Shown here in pieces: positions 1 through 9,308 of a DNA stretch of 64,000 bases (position 1 is the stretch's first letter; each line of letters opens with the position of its first letter). Source of the stretch: an uncultured Flavobacteriales bacterium. Lineage in GTDB: Bacteria > Bacteroidota > Bacteroidia > Flavobacteriales_D > Crocinitomicaceae. The notes under the pieces are model-generated. The model saw nothing but the letters and a program-made list of their open reading frames with translations, made no database searches and was not told where the DNA came from. A program made the position numbers and the translations under genes. The stretch covers positions 1 to 64,000 of the forward strand of contig CAJXRM010000005.1 in assembly GCA_913059205.1 (NCBI GenBank), written 5' to 3'.

Positions 1-49
1 ACGAGATTTCTGCCTGTCTCGTGGGCTCGGAGATGTGTATAAGAGACAG
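1..49. other. Untrimmed Illumina Nextera i7 adapter (not genomic)
   Basis: The first 49 bases decompose exactly into Nextera library parts: ACGAGAT (end of the P7 oligo), TTCTGCCT (an 8-base i7 index, the N703 oligo sequence as I remember it), GTCTCGTGGGCTCGG, and the 19-bp Tn5 mosaic end AGATGTGTATAAGAGACAG. Genomic sequence starts at base 50, directly after the mosaic end. The contig therefore ends at a sequenced fragment end with the adapter assembled in, and nothing biological should be read into these bases. Confidence 0.98.
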
Positions 50-51
50 TT

Positions 52-2793
52 GCCGTACCTTCTCAGGATATGGTCTTGGGTCTGTATTATATTACAAAAG
101 GAAAAGTGTCTACACCAGAAGATCCTGTTAAAGGTGAAGGTGGAGTATTCTATTCTCCTGAAGAAGTAATTATCGCGCACAACGAAGGTAGATTAGATTT
201 ACATGCTTCTCTTAAAGTTAAAACAACAGATCTTGATGAAAATGGAGAGCAAGTTGTTCGTTTAATTGAAACTACATGTGGTCGTGTTATCTTTAACGAG
301 CGTGTACCGAATGAAGCTGGTTACATTAATGATGTAATGACGAAGAAAGCTCTTCGTGATATGATTGGTGATGTATTGAAAGTTTGTGGAACTTCTCGTT
401 CGGCAGCTTTCTTGGATGATATTAAGGAATTAGGTTATCACATGGCCTTTAAAGGTGGATTGTCGTTTAACCTAGATGACATTATTATTCCTAAAGAAAA
501 AGTTGTATTGGTTGAAAAAGCTGAGGAAGAAGTAAAAGACGTATTGGCAAATTACAATATGGGTCTTATAACTAACAATGAACGTTACAACCAAATCATT
601 GATATTTGGACGCATACAAACTCACGTTTGACGCACACATTGATGGAGCAATTGAAAAACGATAAACAAGGATTTAACTCAATTTATATGATGTTTGATT
701 CCGGAGCTCGTGGATCGAAAGAGCAAATTCGTCAGTTGTCTGGAATGCGTGGATTGATGGCGAAACCTCAAAAATCTGGAGCATCGTCTCAAGATATTAT
801 TGAGAATCCAATTTTATCGAACTTTAAAGAAGGTTTATCAATTCTTGAGTACTTTATTTCTACTCACGGTGCACGTAAAGGTCTTGCCGATACAGCCTTG
901 AAAACAGCAGATGCTGGTTACTTGACGCGTCGTTTGGTTGATGTTGCTCAAGATGTGGTTATTAATTCTGATGATTGTGGTACACTAAGAGGATTGGTAG
1001 CTACAGCATTGAAGAAAAATGATGAAATCGTTGAGCCATTGTCAGACCGTATTATTGGTCGTTCAGCTGTTCAAGATATTTTCCACCCAACAACAGATGA
1101 ATTAATCGTTGCAGGGGGAGAAATGATAACTGATCAAGTTGCTGCGCAAATTGATGCTGCAGATATTGATGAAGTTGAAATTCGTTCAGTTCTTACTTGT
1201 GAGATGAGAAGAGGAGTTTGTGCTAAATGTTACGGACGTAACATGTCAACTCTTAGAGATGCTCAACGTGGAGATGCTGTTGGTGTAGTTGCTGCTCAAT
1301 CTATTGGTGAGCCAGGAACACAGTTGACACTTCGTACATTCCACGTGGGTGGTACGGCATCGAACATTGCTGACGAATCTGATTTGAAAGCGAAAACTGC
1401 AGGTACTGTAGAAATCGAAGAGTTAAGAACAATTGACAGAAAAACCAAAGATGGAATTTCTAAGATTGTTGTTGGACGTTCTGCTGAATTGAAAATTACT
1501 GATGCTAAAGGAAACATCACAATGACGACGAACATCCCTTATGGATCGGAGTTGGTAATTGAAAACGGTGTTAAATTGGCGAAAGGTGATGTCATCTGTA
1601 AGTGGGATCCATATAACGCGGTTATTATTTCTGAAGTTAAAGGAACAATTGTTTTTGATAATGTTACGGAAGGTATTACTTACCGTGAAGAAGTCGATGA
1701 GCAAACAGGATTTACTGAAAAAGTAATTACTGAATCTAGAGACAAAAAGAAAAACCCTGCAATACACATTATTGATCCTAAATCAAAAGAAGTGTTAAGA
1801 GAATACAGCTTACCTGTTGACGCTCACATTTCTGTTAAGGAAGGAGATAAAATTGATGGTGGTGAAATTCTTGTGAAAATACCTCGTAAAGCTGGTAAAT
1901 CAGGAGATATTACCGGTGGTTTACCGCGTGTAACGGAGTTATTCGAAGCGCGTAATCCATCTAACCCTGCTGTTGTATCAGAAATCGATGGTGTTGCTGA
2001 ATATGGTAAAATCAAACGTGGTAACCGTGAAATACAAATTACATCTAAAACAGGTGAAGTTCGTAAATACTTGGTTCCGCTTTCGAAACACATTCTTGTA
2101 CAAGAAAATGATTTTGTGAGAGCTGGTCAACCGTTATCTGTTGGTGCAATTACACCAAACGATATCTTGAATATTGAAGGACCAACAAAAGTACAAGAGT
2201 ACTTGGTGAATGAAATTCAAGAGGTTTACCGTTTACAAGGGGTAAAAATTAATGATAAGCACTTCGAAGTTATTGTACGTCAGATGATGTTGAAAGCAAT
2301 GATTGTTGATTCAGGAGATACACGTTTCTTGGAAGGACAATCGGTGCATAAAGCTGACATCATGGAGGAGAACAATGACATCTACGGAATGAAAGTTGTT
2401 GTAGATGCGGGTGAATCTGATTCATTAAAAGCAGGACAAATTGTTACAGCAAGAAGGTTGAGAGACGAGAACAGTCAATTGAAACGATCTGACAAAAAGT
2501 TAGTGGAATCAAGAGATGCTGTTCCTGCAACTTCAACTCCACTGTTACAAGGAATCACAAGAGCTTCACTTCAAACACAATCGTTCATTTCTGCGGCATC
2601 GTTCCAGGAAACAACGAAAGTATTGAACGAAGCAGCAATTTCTGGTAAAGAAGATCACTTACTTGGATTGAAAGAAAACGTTATTGTTGGACACTTGATT
2701 CCTGCTGGAACTGGAGTTCGTGAATACCAAAAAATGTTAGTCGGTTCGAAGGCCGAAATGGCAGAAATGGTTGAAGCTTCTGAGGTTGAGTAA
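52..2793 (+). CDS. rpoC: DNA-directed RNA polymerase subunit beta' (5'-truncated)
   Basis: C-terminal roughly 913 residues of the beta' subunit of RNA polymerase. The frame is open from the adapter junction (first full codon 52, reading [13 protein letters not shown]), so the ATG at 70 is internal. About 500 N-terminal residues, including the catalytic NADFDGD loop, lie outside the window. Visible landmarks are the bridge-helix/trigger-loop block ([19 protein letters not shown], then [19 protein letters not shown]), the second zinc site (DDCGT and [13 protein letters not shown]), [18 protein letters not shown], and the C-terminal region ending [14 protein letters not shown] and a short acidic tail. 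The truncation is an assembly edge, not a pseudogene. A strong terminator follows 25 bp downstream. Confidence 0.98.
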   Translation, partial: AVPSQDMVLGLYYITKGKVSTPEDPVKGEGGVFYSPEEVIIAHNEGRLDLHASLKVKTTDLDENGEQVVRLIETTCGRVIFNERVPNEAGYINDVMTKKALRDMIGDVLKVCGTSRSAAFLDDIKELGYHMAFKGGLSFNLDDIIIPKEKVVLVEKAEEEVKDVLANYNMGLITNNERYNQIIDIWTHTNSRLTHTLMEQLKNDKQGFNSIYMMFDSGARGSKEQIRQLSGMRGLMAKPQKSGASSQDIIENPILSNFKEGLSILEYFISTHGARKGLADTALKTADAGYLTRRLVDVAQDVVINSDDCGTLRGLVATALKKNDEIVEPLSDRIIGRSAVQDIFHPTTDELIVAGGEMITDQVAAQIDAADIDEVEIRSVLTCEMRRGVCAKCYGRNMSTLRDAQRGDAVGVVAAQSIGEPGTQLTLRTFHVGGTASNIADESDLKAKTAGTVEIEELRTIDRKTKDGISKIVVGRSAELKITDAKGNITMTTNIPYGSELVIENGVKLAKGDVICKWDPYNAVIISEVKGTIVFDNVTEGITYREEVDEQTGFTEKVITESRDKKKNPAIHIIDPKSKEVLREYSLPVDAHISVKEGDKIDGGEILVKIPRKAGKSGDITGGLPRVTELFEARNPSNPAVVSEIDGVAEYGKIKRGNREIQITSKTGEVRKYLVPLSKHILVQENDFVRAGQPLSVGAITPNDILNIEGPTKVQEYLVNEIQEVYRLQGVKINDKHFEVIVRQMMLKAMIVDSGDTRFLEGQSVHKADIMEENNDIYGMKVVVDAGESDSLKAGQIVTARRLRDENSQLKRSDKKLVESRDAVPATSTPLLQGITRASLQTQSFISAASFQETTKVLNEAAISGKEDHLLGLKENVIVGHLIPAGTGVREYQKMLVGSKAEMAEMVEASEVE

Positions 2794-2818
2794 TTCGATT
2801 TAAATTAAAATACATGAG

Positions 2819-2848
2819 TAGGGGCTAATTTTAGCCCCTATTTTTTTT
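2819..2848 (+). terminator. Rho-independent terminator of rpoC
   Basis: A perfect 9-bp stem, TAGGGGCTA (2819-2827) and TAGCCCCTA (2832-2840), with a 4-nt loop and eight T residues (2841-2848). It follows the rpoC stop closely. Its T-tract runs directly into the -7 box of the next gene. Confidence 0.93.
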
Positions 2849-2855
2849 ATATTTG
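2848..2855 (+). promoter_or_regulatory. -7 promoter box for the DUF3467 gene
   Basis: TATATTTG matches the Bacteroidota -7 consensus TAnnTTTG at all fixed positions. It starts on the last T of the rpoC terminator and ends 3 nt before the ATG at 2859, so transcription would begin at or next to the start codon. No clear -33 TTTG is visible because the terminator stem occupies that region. Confidence 0.5.
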
Positions 2856-2858
2856 ATT

Positions 2859-3170
2859 ATGGAAAACAAAAAAGAAAATCAATTCAACATAGAGCTTACA
2901 GAAGAAGTAGCTGAAGGAGTGTATTCTAATCTCGCAATCATTACTCACTCTCCATCTGAGTTTGTTAGTGATTTCGTTCAAATGATGCCTGGCGTGCCAA
3001 AAGGAAAAGTACGATCACGTGTTATCATGACTCCACAAAATGCGAAACGTTTATTGAACGCTTTAAAGGACAACGTTCAAAAATTTGAGGAAACACACGG
3101 TGTAATTGTAGATTTAGATCCAAATCAATTGCCTCCTATGAATTTCGGAACGCCAACAACACAAGCATAA
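2859..3170 (+). CDS. DUF3467 family protein
   Basis: 103-residue cytoplasmic protein of the DUF3467 family, whose function is not established. It has the family's characteristic core: NIELTEEVAEGVYSNLAIIT, then a short stretch of Ser/Glu/Phe, Met-Met-Pro-Gly and a basic Ile-Met-Thr-Pro segment. The family is commonly found directly after rpoC in Bacteroidota, as here. I chose the ATG at 2859 rather than the in-frame TTG at 2853: family members begin shortly before the NIEL core, and the -7 box would overlap a TTG start. No signal peptide or membrane segment. An rpoC terminator and a new promoter separate it from rpoC, so it is probably transcribed on its own. Confidence 0.88.
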   Translation: MENKKENQFNIELTEEVAEGVYSNLAIITHSPSEFVSDFVQMMPGVPKGKVRSRVIMTPQNAKRLLNALKDNVQKFEETHGVIVDLDPNQLPPMNFGTPTTQA

Positions 3171-3208
3171 AATAAACAACGTTTTACTTTTTTTTACGTT
3201 TAATTGGT

Positions 3209-3745
3209 ATGAGAATTTATATTTTACTACTTGGATTTGCTGTTTTCACGTTTACTAACAGCTGTAAAAAAATAGACGAACTAACGAAATTCGAAATGGA
3301 TTACAACGCTACTGTTGTTATTCCGAGTACTTCGGGTTTAGGTCTTCCGTTCAGTGTTTTAACGCCTTCTGTAACGTCGAATTCAGAGGCTACGTTTGAA
3401 GTTAATGATACGCGCAAGGATTTAATTGAAGAAATTTTATTAAAAAAACTTGAATTAAGAATCGATTCTCCAAGTGGAGGTGATTTTGGTTTTTTGGAAT
3501 CTATTGAAATATTCATCAATGCTGAGGATTTGAACGAACTGAAAATTGCTTGGTATGATAATGTTCCTGACTCACAAGGAAACACATTGGATATTTTTAC
3601 GACGGATTCAGATTTAAAAGAATACATTAAAAAAGATAATTTCACGCTACGTGTAAAATCCATAACCGATGAAACGATCGCTTCGGATTACGAAATCAAT
3701 GTCTATTCGCAGTTTTTTGTTGATGCAAAAGTTCTAGGTCAATAA
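3209..3745 (+). CDS. Hypothetical lipoprotein
   Basis: 178 residues with a hydrophobic leader ending in TNSC, so Cys19 is the likely lipidation site. The lipobox is imperfect (Thr-Asn-Ser before Cys). The mature part begins with KKID, which does not resemble the acidic surface-export signal of Bacteroidota lipoproteins, so periplasmic anchoring is more likely than surface exposure. The rest is predicted mainly beta with alternating Ile/Val/Thr and an NVPDSQGN turn; I recognise no domain. A near-consensus -7 box (TACGTTTA, 3195-3202) lies 6 nt before the ATG. The gene converges with the next one, 12 bp apart. Confidence 0.75.
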   Translation: MRIYILLLGFAVFTFTNSCKKIDELTKFEMDYNATVVIPSTSGLGLPFSVLTPSVTSNSEATFEVNDTRKDLIEEILLKKLELRIDSPSGGDFGFLESIEIFINAEDLNELKIAWYDNVPDSQGNTLDIFTTDSDLKEYIKKDNFTLRVKSITDETIASDYEINVYSQFFVDAKVLGQ

Positions 3746-3757
3746 GCCTAAGTTTCT

Positions 3758-4207
3758 TTAAAGATCAATATTTGAAATCAGATAAATCCCATCAACTATT
3801 TCTAACGTTAAAAGAATCTCGTTTGGAGTATCTCTACCTGGATAAGTATAGCTCACACTGAAAGTTTTTTCTCTGTTAGAAATTCGTTTTATAATTAATG
3901 AATTTGCAGACTCAGCACTTGCATCTTGCGCATTTATAAATGGATCATAATCTATTTTCCATTTCTTACTTTTTTTCATAAACTCCTTTGTGCAATTTTC
4001 AACTTGTAAATTTTCAAGCTCAGAAGGATCAATTGAGTTTTCAACGAGAACAAAATATTTTCTATAAAATGTCTCCAACATTTCAATACCTTTAGAATCT
4101 ATAAAATCAGGCGTTTCTTTAATTGATAACTCTTCCGAATCTTCAACATTTGACGAGCATCCAAGGCTTAAAATTGAAAACAATACAATTGATATGATAT
4201 TCTTCAT
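3758..4207 (-). CDS. Small lipoprotein, DUF3828-like
   Basis: 149 residues with an N-terminal hydrophobic stretch and a good lipobox (LSLGC, Cys17), then an acidic linker. The mature domain has a FYRKYF helix, a CTKEFMKKSKKW segment, an AQDAS motif and a terminal beta hairpin with a Leu/Ile/Asp pattern. Its helix-then-sheet layout resembles DUF3828 periplasmic proteins, a call made from pattern only. It is read on the same strand as the M23 peptidase, whose stop lies 23 bp upstream, so the two may be co-transcribed. Function unknown. Confidence 0.72.
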   Translation of the reverse strand: MKNIISIVLFSILSLGCSSNVEDSEELSIKETPDFIDSKGIEMLETFYRKYFVLVENSIDPSELENLQVENCTKEFMKKSKKWKIDYDPFINAQDASAESANSLIIKRISNREKTFSVSYTYPGRDTPNEILLTLEIVDGIYLISNIDL

Positions 4208-4230
4208 GTGGTATATTTTAAATTAAATCA

Positions 4231-5919
4231 TTATTTAAACTCAATCGTGGATTTCCATTCAGTGCTATTTCCGCATTCATCCTTGACTATGAGCTTTAAT
4301 TCTTTGGTTCCAACGAATGAAGTTTCGCGATTATATGTTACAAGTCCCGATTTATAATCATATTCAATTAATACCCATTCTCCATCAATAAATAAATCGT
4401 AGTCGTCGATTCCAATTTGAGAATCTGAAATACGCCATTGAAGTGAGGTTCTTGTTGTGTATGTTGTACTTGTAGTGAAATTAATTGGACTAACCGCAGG
4501 TGGCGTTACATCCCGTTTTATAGTGTATGTGCCAAAGTATTTTGGGCGACAATAGAAAGTACTATCATCATATGTCAATGTCAGCGCTTTTTTCCGTCCT
4601 TTTTCGGTTATCATTTCTAAGTAATGTTTTCCGTCTTTCTTTTCGTTGGATTTAATCTTAATCAAGTACGCATTGTTAACAGGTTCATTCGGGTCACCAA
4701 TTGATTTGTCGATCGTTGATTTGGAAACTTTCATTGGTTCATACACTGTGGCTAATCCAAAATCGACAGTTGTATTGTCTTTTTCAAATCGAATTGGGGT
4801 GTCAGGATTTGCAGCATTAGAACTGTAAATTTCGTTCAATGAATTAATTGGTCCTTCCGCTATTTTCACATCGAATTTTATTTCAGAGCGATTCAATTTC
4901 ACATCGTACGCAATGAAGTGTACTTTTAACAACGCTCCGGGAGTCGTCCAGTACACACCCAAACCATTTTGTGTATAAATCGGCAAGTCATTTTCTTTTG
5001 TTTTAAATGCCTTATGAAATTTGCGTTTGTTGACCGAATATTCGTTGTAATCTTTGTGGCAATTCACAAATCGTGTTGACTCGAAAGGTACACGTTTTAT
5101 TTCCTGCCCAAAAATTGTGTCGTTATTTATTATTAACGTGCCACCGTACATTCCACATTGATTTGACGCACCGTCTAAACGGTCAATTACGTCAAAAGCG
5201 AATCCGATTCCTCCAGTTTTACTTAAATAGGAGGATGGAACAGTTATTAAATTGTCTGTAATCACATAATCATTTCCACTTTTCGTTGTGGTGCGTCTAA
5301 TAGATTTGTCCGGAAAACGATAACCATCTTTGGTCAATCCATAAACTTTCACACCACGAATTTCAGGTGCTTTTGAATCTGCAATATCAAAACCATAAAT
5401 CAAAGGATTTAAAGCATGTTCCGTTTTCGTGTCCCTCAATTCAAAATGTAAATGTGGTGCCGTCGAACCACCTGAATTTCCAGAAATTCCGATTATTTGT
5501 CCTCTTTTTACAACTATTTCATTTTTTTTCAATGAAATGTCGATTTCAAAATTCCCTTCTTTTTTCTGTGTCGAGCGAACCAAGCTGTCAATTTGATCTT
5601 TGAATTCACTACAATGTGCATATACACTTGTAACTCCATTTGGATGATCGATATAAATCGCTTTTCCATAGCCATAAGTTGAGACTTTTATTCGTGATAC
5701 GAATCCATCTTCAACAGAGTAAAGGTTATAACCTTCTTTGCCATTTGTTTTGAAATCCAGACCCATGTGAAAGTGATTTGGTCTCAATTCACCAAAATTT
5801 GATGCCAGAATTAATGGGATTTTGAGAGGAGGATGATAATCGTGTTTTTCTAGATTTTGACCAATTAATGAGCTAGTAAAACTCAAAAAACCAACCAACA
5901 ATAAATGGGATTTCTGCAT
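4231..5919 (-). CDS. M23 family metallopeptidase (LytM/peptidoglycan hydrolase-like), secreted
   Basis: 562 residues with an N-terminal signal peptide (LLLVGFLSFTSSLIGQ). The zinc peptidase domain follows at once, at about residues 30-170. All LytM-type active-site residues are visible: H51 and D55 in HFHMGLDF, H102 in YAHCSEF, and H156/H158 in PHLHFEL. The domain should therefore be catalytically competent and act on peptidoglycan cross-links in the periplasm. The remaining roughly 390 residues are a beta-rich C-terminal extension unlike the usual C-terminal placement of M23 domains, with Ig/FN3-like blocks near the end. There is no T9SS sorting signal. A perfect -7 box sits 4 nt before the ATG. 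Confidence 0.9.
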   Translation of the reverse strand: MQKSHLLLVGFLSFTSSLIGQNLEKHDYHPPLKIPLILASNFGELRPNHFHMGLDFKTNGKEGYNLYSVEDGFVSRIKVSTYGYGKAIYIDHPNGVTSVYAHCSEFKDQIDSLVRSTQKKEGNFEIDISLKKNEIVVKRGQIIGISGNSGGSTAPHLHFELRDTKTEHALNPLIYGFDIADSKAPEIRGVKVYGLTKDGYRFPDKSIRRTTTKSGNDYVITDNLITVPSSYLSKTGGIGFAFDVIDRLDGASNQCGMYGGTLIINNDTIFGQEIKRVPFESTRFVNCHKDYNEYSVNKRKFHKAFKTKENDLPIYTQNGLGVYWTTPGALLKVHFIAYDVKLNRSEIKFDVKIAEGPINSLNEIYSSNAANPDTPIRFEKDNTTVDFGLATVYEPMKVSKSTIDKSIGDPNEPVNNAYLIKIKSNEKKDGKHYLEMITEKGRKKALTLTYDDSTFYCRPKYFGTYTIKRDVTPPAVSPINFTTSTTYTTRTSLQWRISDSQIGIDDYDLFIDGEWVLIEYDYKSGLVTYNRETSFVGTKELKLIVKDECGNSTEWKSTIEFK

Positions 5920-5923
5920 TTAT

Positions 5924-5954
5924 CAAAAATAGATGTTTGATAAGTTATCCGCAA
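5924..5954 (-). promoter_or_regulatory. Promoter of the M23 peptidase gene
   Basis: On the minus strand TATTTTTG (5931-5924) fits TAnnTTTG exactly. A TTG within TTTGTTG (5958-5952) sits 20 nt upstream, the normal Bacteroidota -33 spacing. Only 4 nt separate the -7 box from the ATG at 5919, implying a leaderless or nearly leaderless transcript. Confidence 0.62.
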
Positions 5955-5971
5955 CAAATCTGCCAAAAATA

Positions 5972-6001
5972 TTGATTGTGTCTATTACTATGCTATTTTT
6001 G
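5972..6001 (+). promoter_or_regulatory. Promoter of the coiled-coil/zapA genes
   Basis: TTG at 5972-5974, a 19-nt spacer, then TATTTTTG at 5994-6001 match the -33/-7 arrangement of Bacteroidota promoters. The start codon of the downstream gene is at 6018, giving a leader of about 10 nt. The promoter is divergent from that of the M23 gene. Confidence 0.6.
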
Positions 6002-6017
6002 TATTAAAGTCGTAACA

Positions 6018-6326
6018 ATGGCAGATCGAATTAATGAGTTGATACAAAAGATTAGAGAAAAGGTTTCTCAATTGAAAGGTCAATTATCGGTTGAAAAAAC
6101 TAAAAATGAATCGCTTCAGAATGAACTGAATCAGTTGAAAGCACAACTGGATTTTTCGAAAAATGAAGTTGAAACGTTAAATGCCAAGATTGTTAATTTA
6201 CAATCTGACATTGCGAAGGCGAAGGAACAATCCGTTGAAAGTTCAAATGAAATTGGTGTTTCGGATGAGCAAATCGATGAATTGGTGAAGGAAATAGAAT
6301 ACTGCATTGGTCAGTTAAAAAAATAA
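6018..6326 (+). CDS. Small coiled-coil protein upstream of zapA
   Basis: 102-residue protein, almost entirely heptad-patterned (residues about 3-75: INELIQKIREKV, then Leu/Lys/Glu-rich repeats) with a short helical C-terminus ending in IGQLKK. No signal peptide. I chose ATG 6018 because the longer open frame from 5976 would include the promoter and a Cys-rich stretch unlike the rest. It lies 3 bp upstream of zapA, so the two are almost certainly co-translated, and a role alongside ZapA in division is an inference from context only. Length and charge resemble small ZapB-like coiled coils, but there is no specific signature. Confidence 0.78.
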   Translation: MADRINELIQKIREKVSQLKGQLSVEKTKNESLQNELNQLKAQLDFSKNEVETLNAKIVNLQSDIAKAKEQSVESSNEIGVSDEQIDELVKEIEYCIGQLKK

Positions 6327-6329
6327 AGA

Positions 6330-6617
6330 ATGGCTAAGTTGTCTTTAAAAGTTGTTGTAGCCGGTAGAACATACCCACTTTCTGTTGAAGAAAGCGAGGA
6401 AAAACGTGTTTTAAAGTCTGCAAGTGACATCAACAAAGCAATTAAATTACTTCAAGATAATTATGCCGTAAAAGACATGCAAGATTTGCTTGCAATGACT
6501 GCTTTACAATTGGCATCAAAATCGGATAATGTGACAAAATCGGAAGACGTTGATAATTCTAAATTGAAGGAAATTGAAGACGACTTGCAAGCTTTGTCAG
6601 ATGAATTAGACGACTAG
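6330..6617 (+). CDS. zapA: Cell division protein ZapA
   Basis: 95-residue ZapA-family protein that binds and bundles FtsZ filaments at midcell. The N-terminal globular part reads LKVVVAGRTYPLSVEESEE with the following KSASDINKAIKLL helix, and is followed by a short coiled coil with a very acidic end (residues about 60-95). Size and layout match ZapA. It is preceded by a coiled-coil gene with a 3-bp gap and followed, after a structured 89-nt gap, by rny. The zapA-to-rny order is familiar from Bacteroidota. Confidence 0.9.
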   Translation: MAKLSLKVVVAGRTYPLSVEESEEKRVLKSASDINKAIKLLQDNYAVKDMQDLLAMTALQLASKSDNVTKSEDVDNSKLKEIEDDLQALSDELDD

Positions 6618-6643
6618 AAGTTAACTTTATTTTTATCGTATTT

Positions 6644-6688
6644 CCCCATCATTTCATGCGATCAACGTATGTGTGTTGGGGTTTTTTT
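6644..6688 (+). terminator. Hairpin with T-tract between zapA and rny (terminator; possible end of a small RNA)
   Basis: Outer stem CCCCA (6644-6648) with TGGGG (6677-6681), an internal bulge, and an inner stem ATGCG (6656-6660) with CGTAT (6666-6670) around an ATCAA loop. Seven T residues follow (6682-6688). The closing G/C clamp plus T-run is a good intrinsic terminator. The bulged two-stem shape and the location after zapA also recall 6S-type RNAs, but the gap is only 89 nt, so I call a terminator. Confidence 0.6.
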
Positions 6689-6706
6689 ATTTAAAAAAGT
6701 GAAATT

Positions 6707-8236
6707 ATGGGAATTATATTTGGAATAATTGGATTAGTGGTTGGAATCGCTGGTGCCATCGTTATTCAAAAAAGTCTTTTAAAACAGAAAGCAGATCAGT
6801 TGTTGAAAGACGCAGAAAAAGAAGGAGAACGCTTGAAAAAGGATAAAATCATTCAAGCGAAAGAGCAGTTTTTGAAGTTGAAAGAAGAACACGAGTCTAA
6901 AATAAAGGACAGAGAACGTAAGCTTCAATCAACCGAAGATAGAATTAGAAATAAAGAAACCAGTTTAACGAAGAAAATGGAGGAAACTTCTCGAATTGAA
7001 AAGCAATTCGAGAAAAATCAATTGGCTCTGGACGGAAAAATCAGCGCTTATGAATTGAAACAACAAGAATTGGAAAAAATGCACCAAAAAACGGTTGCAG
7101 AACTTTCTAAAATAAGCGGAATGTCGGCTGAAGACGCAAAAGCATCTTTGGTTGAGTCTTTGAAAGATGAAGCTAGAACATCAGCAATGTCTCACATCAA
7201 TGAGATTGTTGAAGAAGCGAAATTAAACGCAAATCGCGAAGCACGAAAAATTGTAATTCAAACGATTCAACGTGTTGCAACAGAACAAGCCGTGGAGAAT
7301 TCTGTATCGGTGTTCAACATCGAATCTGACGAAGTGAAAGGTAGAATCATCGGTCGTGAAGGACGAAATATTCGCGCGTTAGAAGCAGCAACTGGTGTCG
7401 AAATTATTGTAGATGATACTCCTGAGGCAATTATTCTTTCGTGCTTTGATCCTGTGCGAAGAGAAATTGCTCGCTTGGCGTTGCATCAATTGGTATCTGA
7501 TGGACGAATCCATCCAGCCCGAATTGAGGAGGTTGTAGCTAAAACGCGTAAGCAATTGGACGAAGAAATTGCAGAAACTGGTCGCAGAACATGTATCGAT
7601 TTGGGAATTCACGGTTTACACGCTGAGTTAACGCGAATGGTTGGACGTATGAAATACCGTTCTTCTTATGGTCAAAACTTGCTTCAGCACTCACGTGAAG
7701 TTGCAAATCTTTGTGCTATTATGGCGGCTGAGCTAGGATTAAACGTAAAGTTGGCAAAACGAGCAGGATTATTACATGATATTGGTAAAGTTCCAGATGA
7801 AGAACCAGAATTACCACATGCTGTTTTGGGAATGAAATTGGCTGAAAAGTATGGAGAGAAACCGGAAGTATGTAATGCAATTGGTGCTCACCACGATGAA
7901 GTTGAAATGACAACATTGATTTCGCCAATCGTTCAGGTGTGTGATGCTGTTTCAGGTGCTCGTCCTGGTGCGCGACGTGAGGTTGTTGAATCGTACATTA
8001 AACGAATTAAGGATTTGGAAAACTTAGCTTTAGGATATGATGGTGTAAACACTGCATATGCAATTCAAGCAGGTAGAGAATTGAGAGTTCTGGTTGAAAG
8101 TGATAAAGTTTCTGATGCAAGAGCAGATGAGTTGTCGTTTGAAATATCCCAACGAATTCAAACGGAAATGACTTATCCAGGACAAGTTAAAGTAACGCTC
8201 ATTCGTGAAAAAAGAGCAGTAAACTATGCTAAGTAA
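6707..8236 (+). CDS. rny: Ribonuclease Y
   Basis: 509 residues, the normal length. Order of domains: N-terminal membrane anchor (residues 1-22, Gly/Ile/Val-rich), a long coiled coil rich in Lys/Glu (about 23-190), a KH RNA-binding domain with [19 protein letters not shown] (about 205-270), and an HD phosphohydrolase domain with HSREVANL and LLHDIGK (about 325-420). It is an endoribonuclease that starts mRNA decay at the membrane. All catalytic HD residues are visible. The stop overlaps the first codons of the polysaccharide locus by 11 bp, so that locus may be partly read through from rny. Confidence 0.97.
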   Translation: MGIIFGIIGLVVGIAGAIVIQKSLLKQKADQLLKDAEKEGERLKKDKIIQAKEQFLKLKEEHESKIKDRERKLQSTEDRIRNKETSLTKKMEETSRIEKQFEKNQLALDGKISAYELKQQELEKMHQKTVAELSKISGMSAEDAKASLVESLKDEARTSAMSHINEIVEEAKLNANREARKIVIQTIQRVATEQAVENSVSVFNIESDEVKGRIIGREGRNIRALEAATGVEIIVDDTPEAIILSCFDPVRREIARLALHQLVSDGRIHPARIEEVVAKTRKQLDEEIAETGRRTCIDLGIHGLHAELTRMVGRMKYRSSYGQNLLQHSREVANLCAIMAAELGLNVKLAKRAGLLHDIGKVPDEEPELPHAVLGMKLAEKYGEKPEVCNAIGAHHDEVEMTTLISPIVQVCDAVSGARPGARREVVESYIKRIKDLENLALGYDGVNTAYAIQAGRELRVLVESDKVSDARADELSFEISQRIQTEMTYPGQVKVTLIREKRAVNYAK

Positions 8237-9239
8237 AAATTTAAAGCAAGGATTAGAAAAATTAAAGGATAGCCACGTTCTTGTAACGGGTGGTGCTGGA
8301 TTTATTGGATCTAATATTGTTGGTTTTTTACTTGAAAATAATATCAAAGTTTCGGTTTTGGATAATTTGGCCACAGGTCGAATGTCAAACCTCGAAGAAT
8401 TTAATGGGAATCAGTTATTTACCTTTATAGAAGGCGATATAACGAATTACGAAACCTGTCGAAATGCGCTTAAGGGAATTGACGTTGTTACGCATCAGGC
8501 GGCTTTGGGTTCAGTTCCTCGTTCGATTGAATTTCCTCATAATACGCATTTGGTGAATGCAACTGGTTTTTTGAATATGTTGCATGCAGCGAAGGAATCC
8601 AATATTAAACGGTTTGTTTATGCGAGTTCCTCATCTGTTTATGGAAACAGTTTGGTTTCACCAAAAAACATTGGAGATGAAGGTGAATTGCTTTCGCCTT
8701 ATGCGGTGACAAAAAAACTGAATGAGGATTATGCAAATGTATATCACAAGTTGCACAATATTGAAACAGTTGGATTACGTTACTTTAATGTTTTCGGTCC
8801 AAAACAAGACCCAAATGGAGTTTATGCGGCTGCAATTCCGAAGTTCATTGATAAAATGATTTCAGGAGATGAATTGACTATTCACGGAGATGGAGGTCAA
8901 ACACGTGATTTCACATATGTAATGAATGCGGTTAAGGCCAATATTCTTGGTTTGACAACGGATTCTACTTTGGCTTTTGGAAATGCATTTAATGTCGCTT
9001 GTGGAGAGTATTTTTCATTGAATGATGTTGTGCAAGAAATCAAGGAAAATCTAATTGAACTCAATAAATTTAATTCCTTGTGCAAAGTTGTAAATGGTCC
9101 AGATCGTCCGGGTGACATCAGAGATTCATTAGCGAATATTGAGCGCACAGAGCAGTTTTTAGGATACAATGAGCCTATCTATTTTAAAGATGGAATGAAA
9201 ATATATTGCGAATGGTTACAGCAAACTAACAATTTGTAG
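8226..9239 (+). CDS. NAD-dependent UDP-sugar 4-epimerase (WbpP/TviC-like)
   Basis: 337-residue extended SDR enzyme. Rossmann motif [10 protein letters not shown] near residues 20-30, the SSSSVYG serine block, catalytic SPYAVTKK (Tyr-x-x-x-Lys), and the substrate-side [16 protein letters not shown], which is the hallmark of the WbpP/TviC group. These interconvert UDP-GlcNAc/UDP-GalNAc or their uronic acids. The N-terminal extension before the Rossmann fold also fits that group. It starts inside the rny stop region (11-bp overlap) and opens the polysaccharide locus, presumably supplying a GalNAc-type precursor. The exact substrate cannot be read from sequence. Confidence 0.88.
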   Translation: MLSKNLKQGLEKLKDSHVLVTGGAGFIGSNIVGFLLENNIKVSVLDNLATGRMSNLEEFNGNQLFTFIEGDITNYETCRNALKGIDVVTHQAALGSVPRSIEFPHNTHLVNATGFLNMLHAAKESNIKRFVYASSSSVYGNSLVSPKNIGDEGELLSPYAVTKKLNEDYANVYHKLHNIETVGLRYFNVFGPKQDPNGVYAAAIPKFIDKMISGDELTIHGDGGQTRDFTYVMNAVKANILGLTTDSTLAFGNAFNVACGEYFSLNDVVQEIKENLIELNKFNSLCKVVNGPDRPGDIRDSLANIERTEQFLGYNEPIYFKDGMKIYCEWLQQTNNL

Positions 9240-9308
9240 AACAGCTTTTAGTGTTCATTTTTTAATCTCTTCGCTAGAACTTATACTATACGCTGAATTC
9301 AAATTCGC

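Noticed and set aside
70-2793. rpoC starting at the ATG at 70
   Set aside because: The frame is open upstream to the adapter junction with family-typical residues; the ATG is an internal methionine of a truncated gene.
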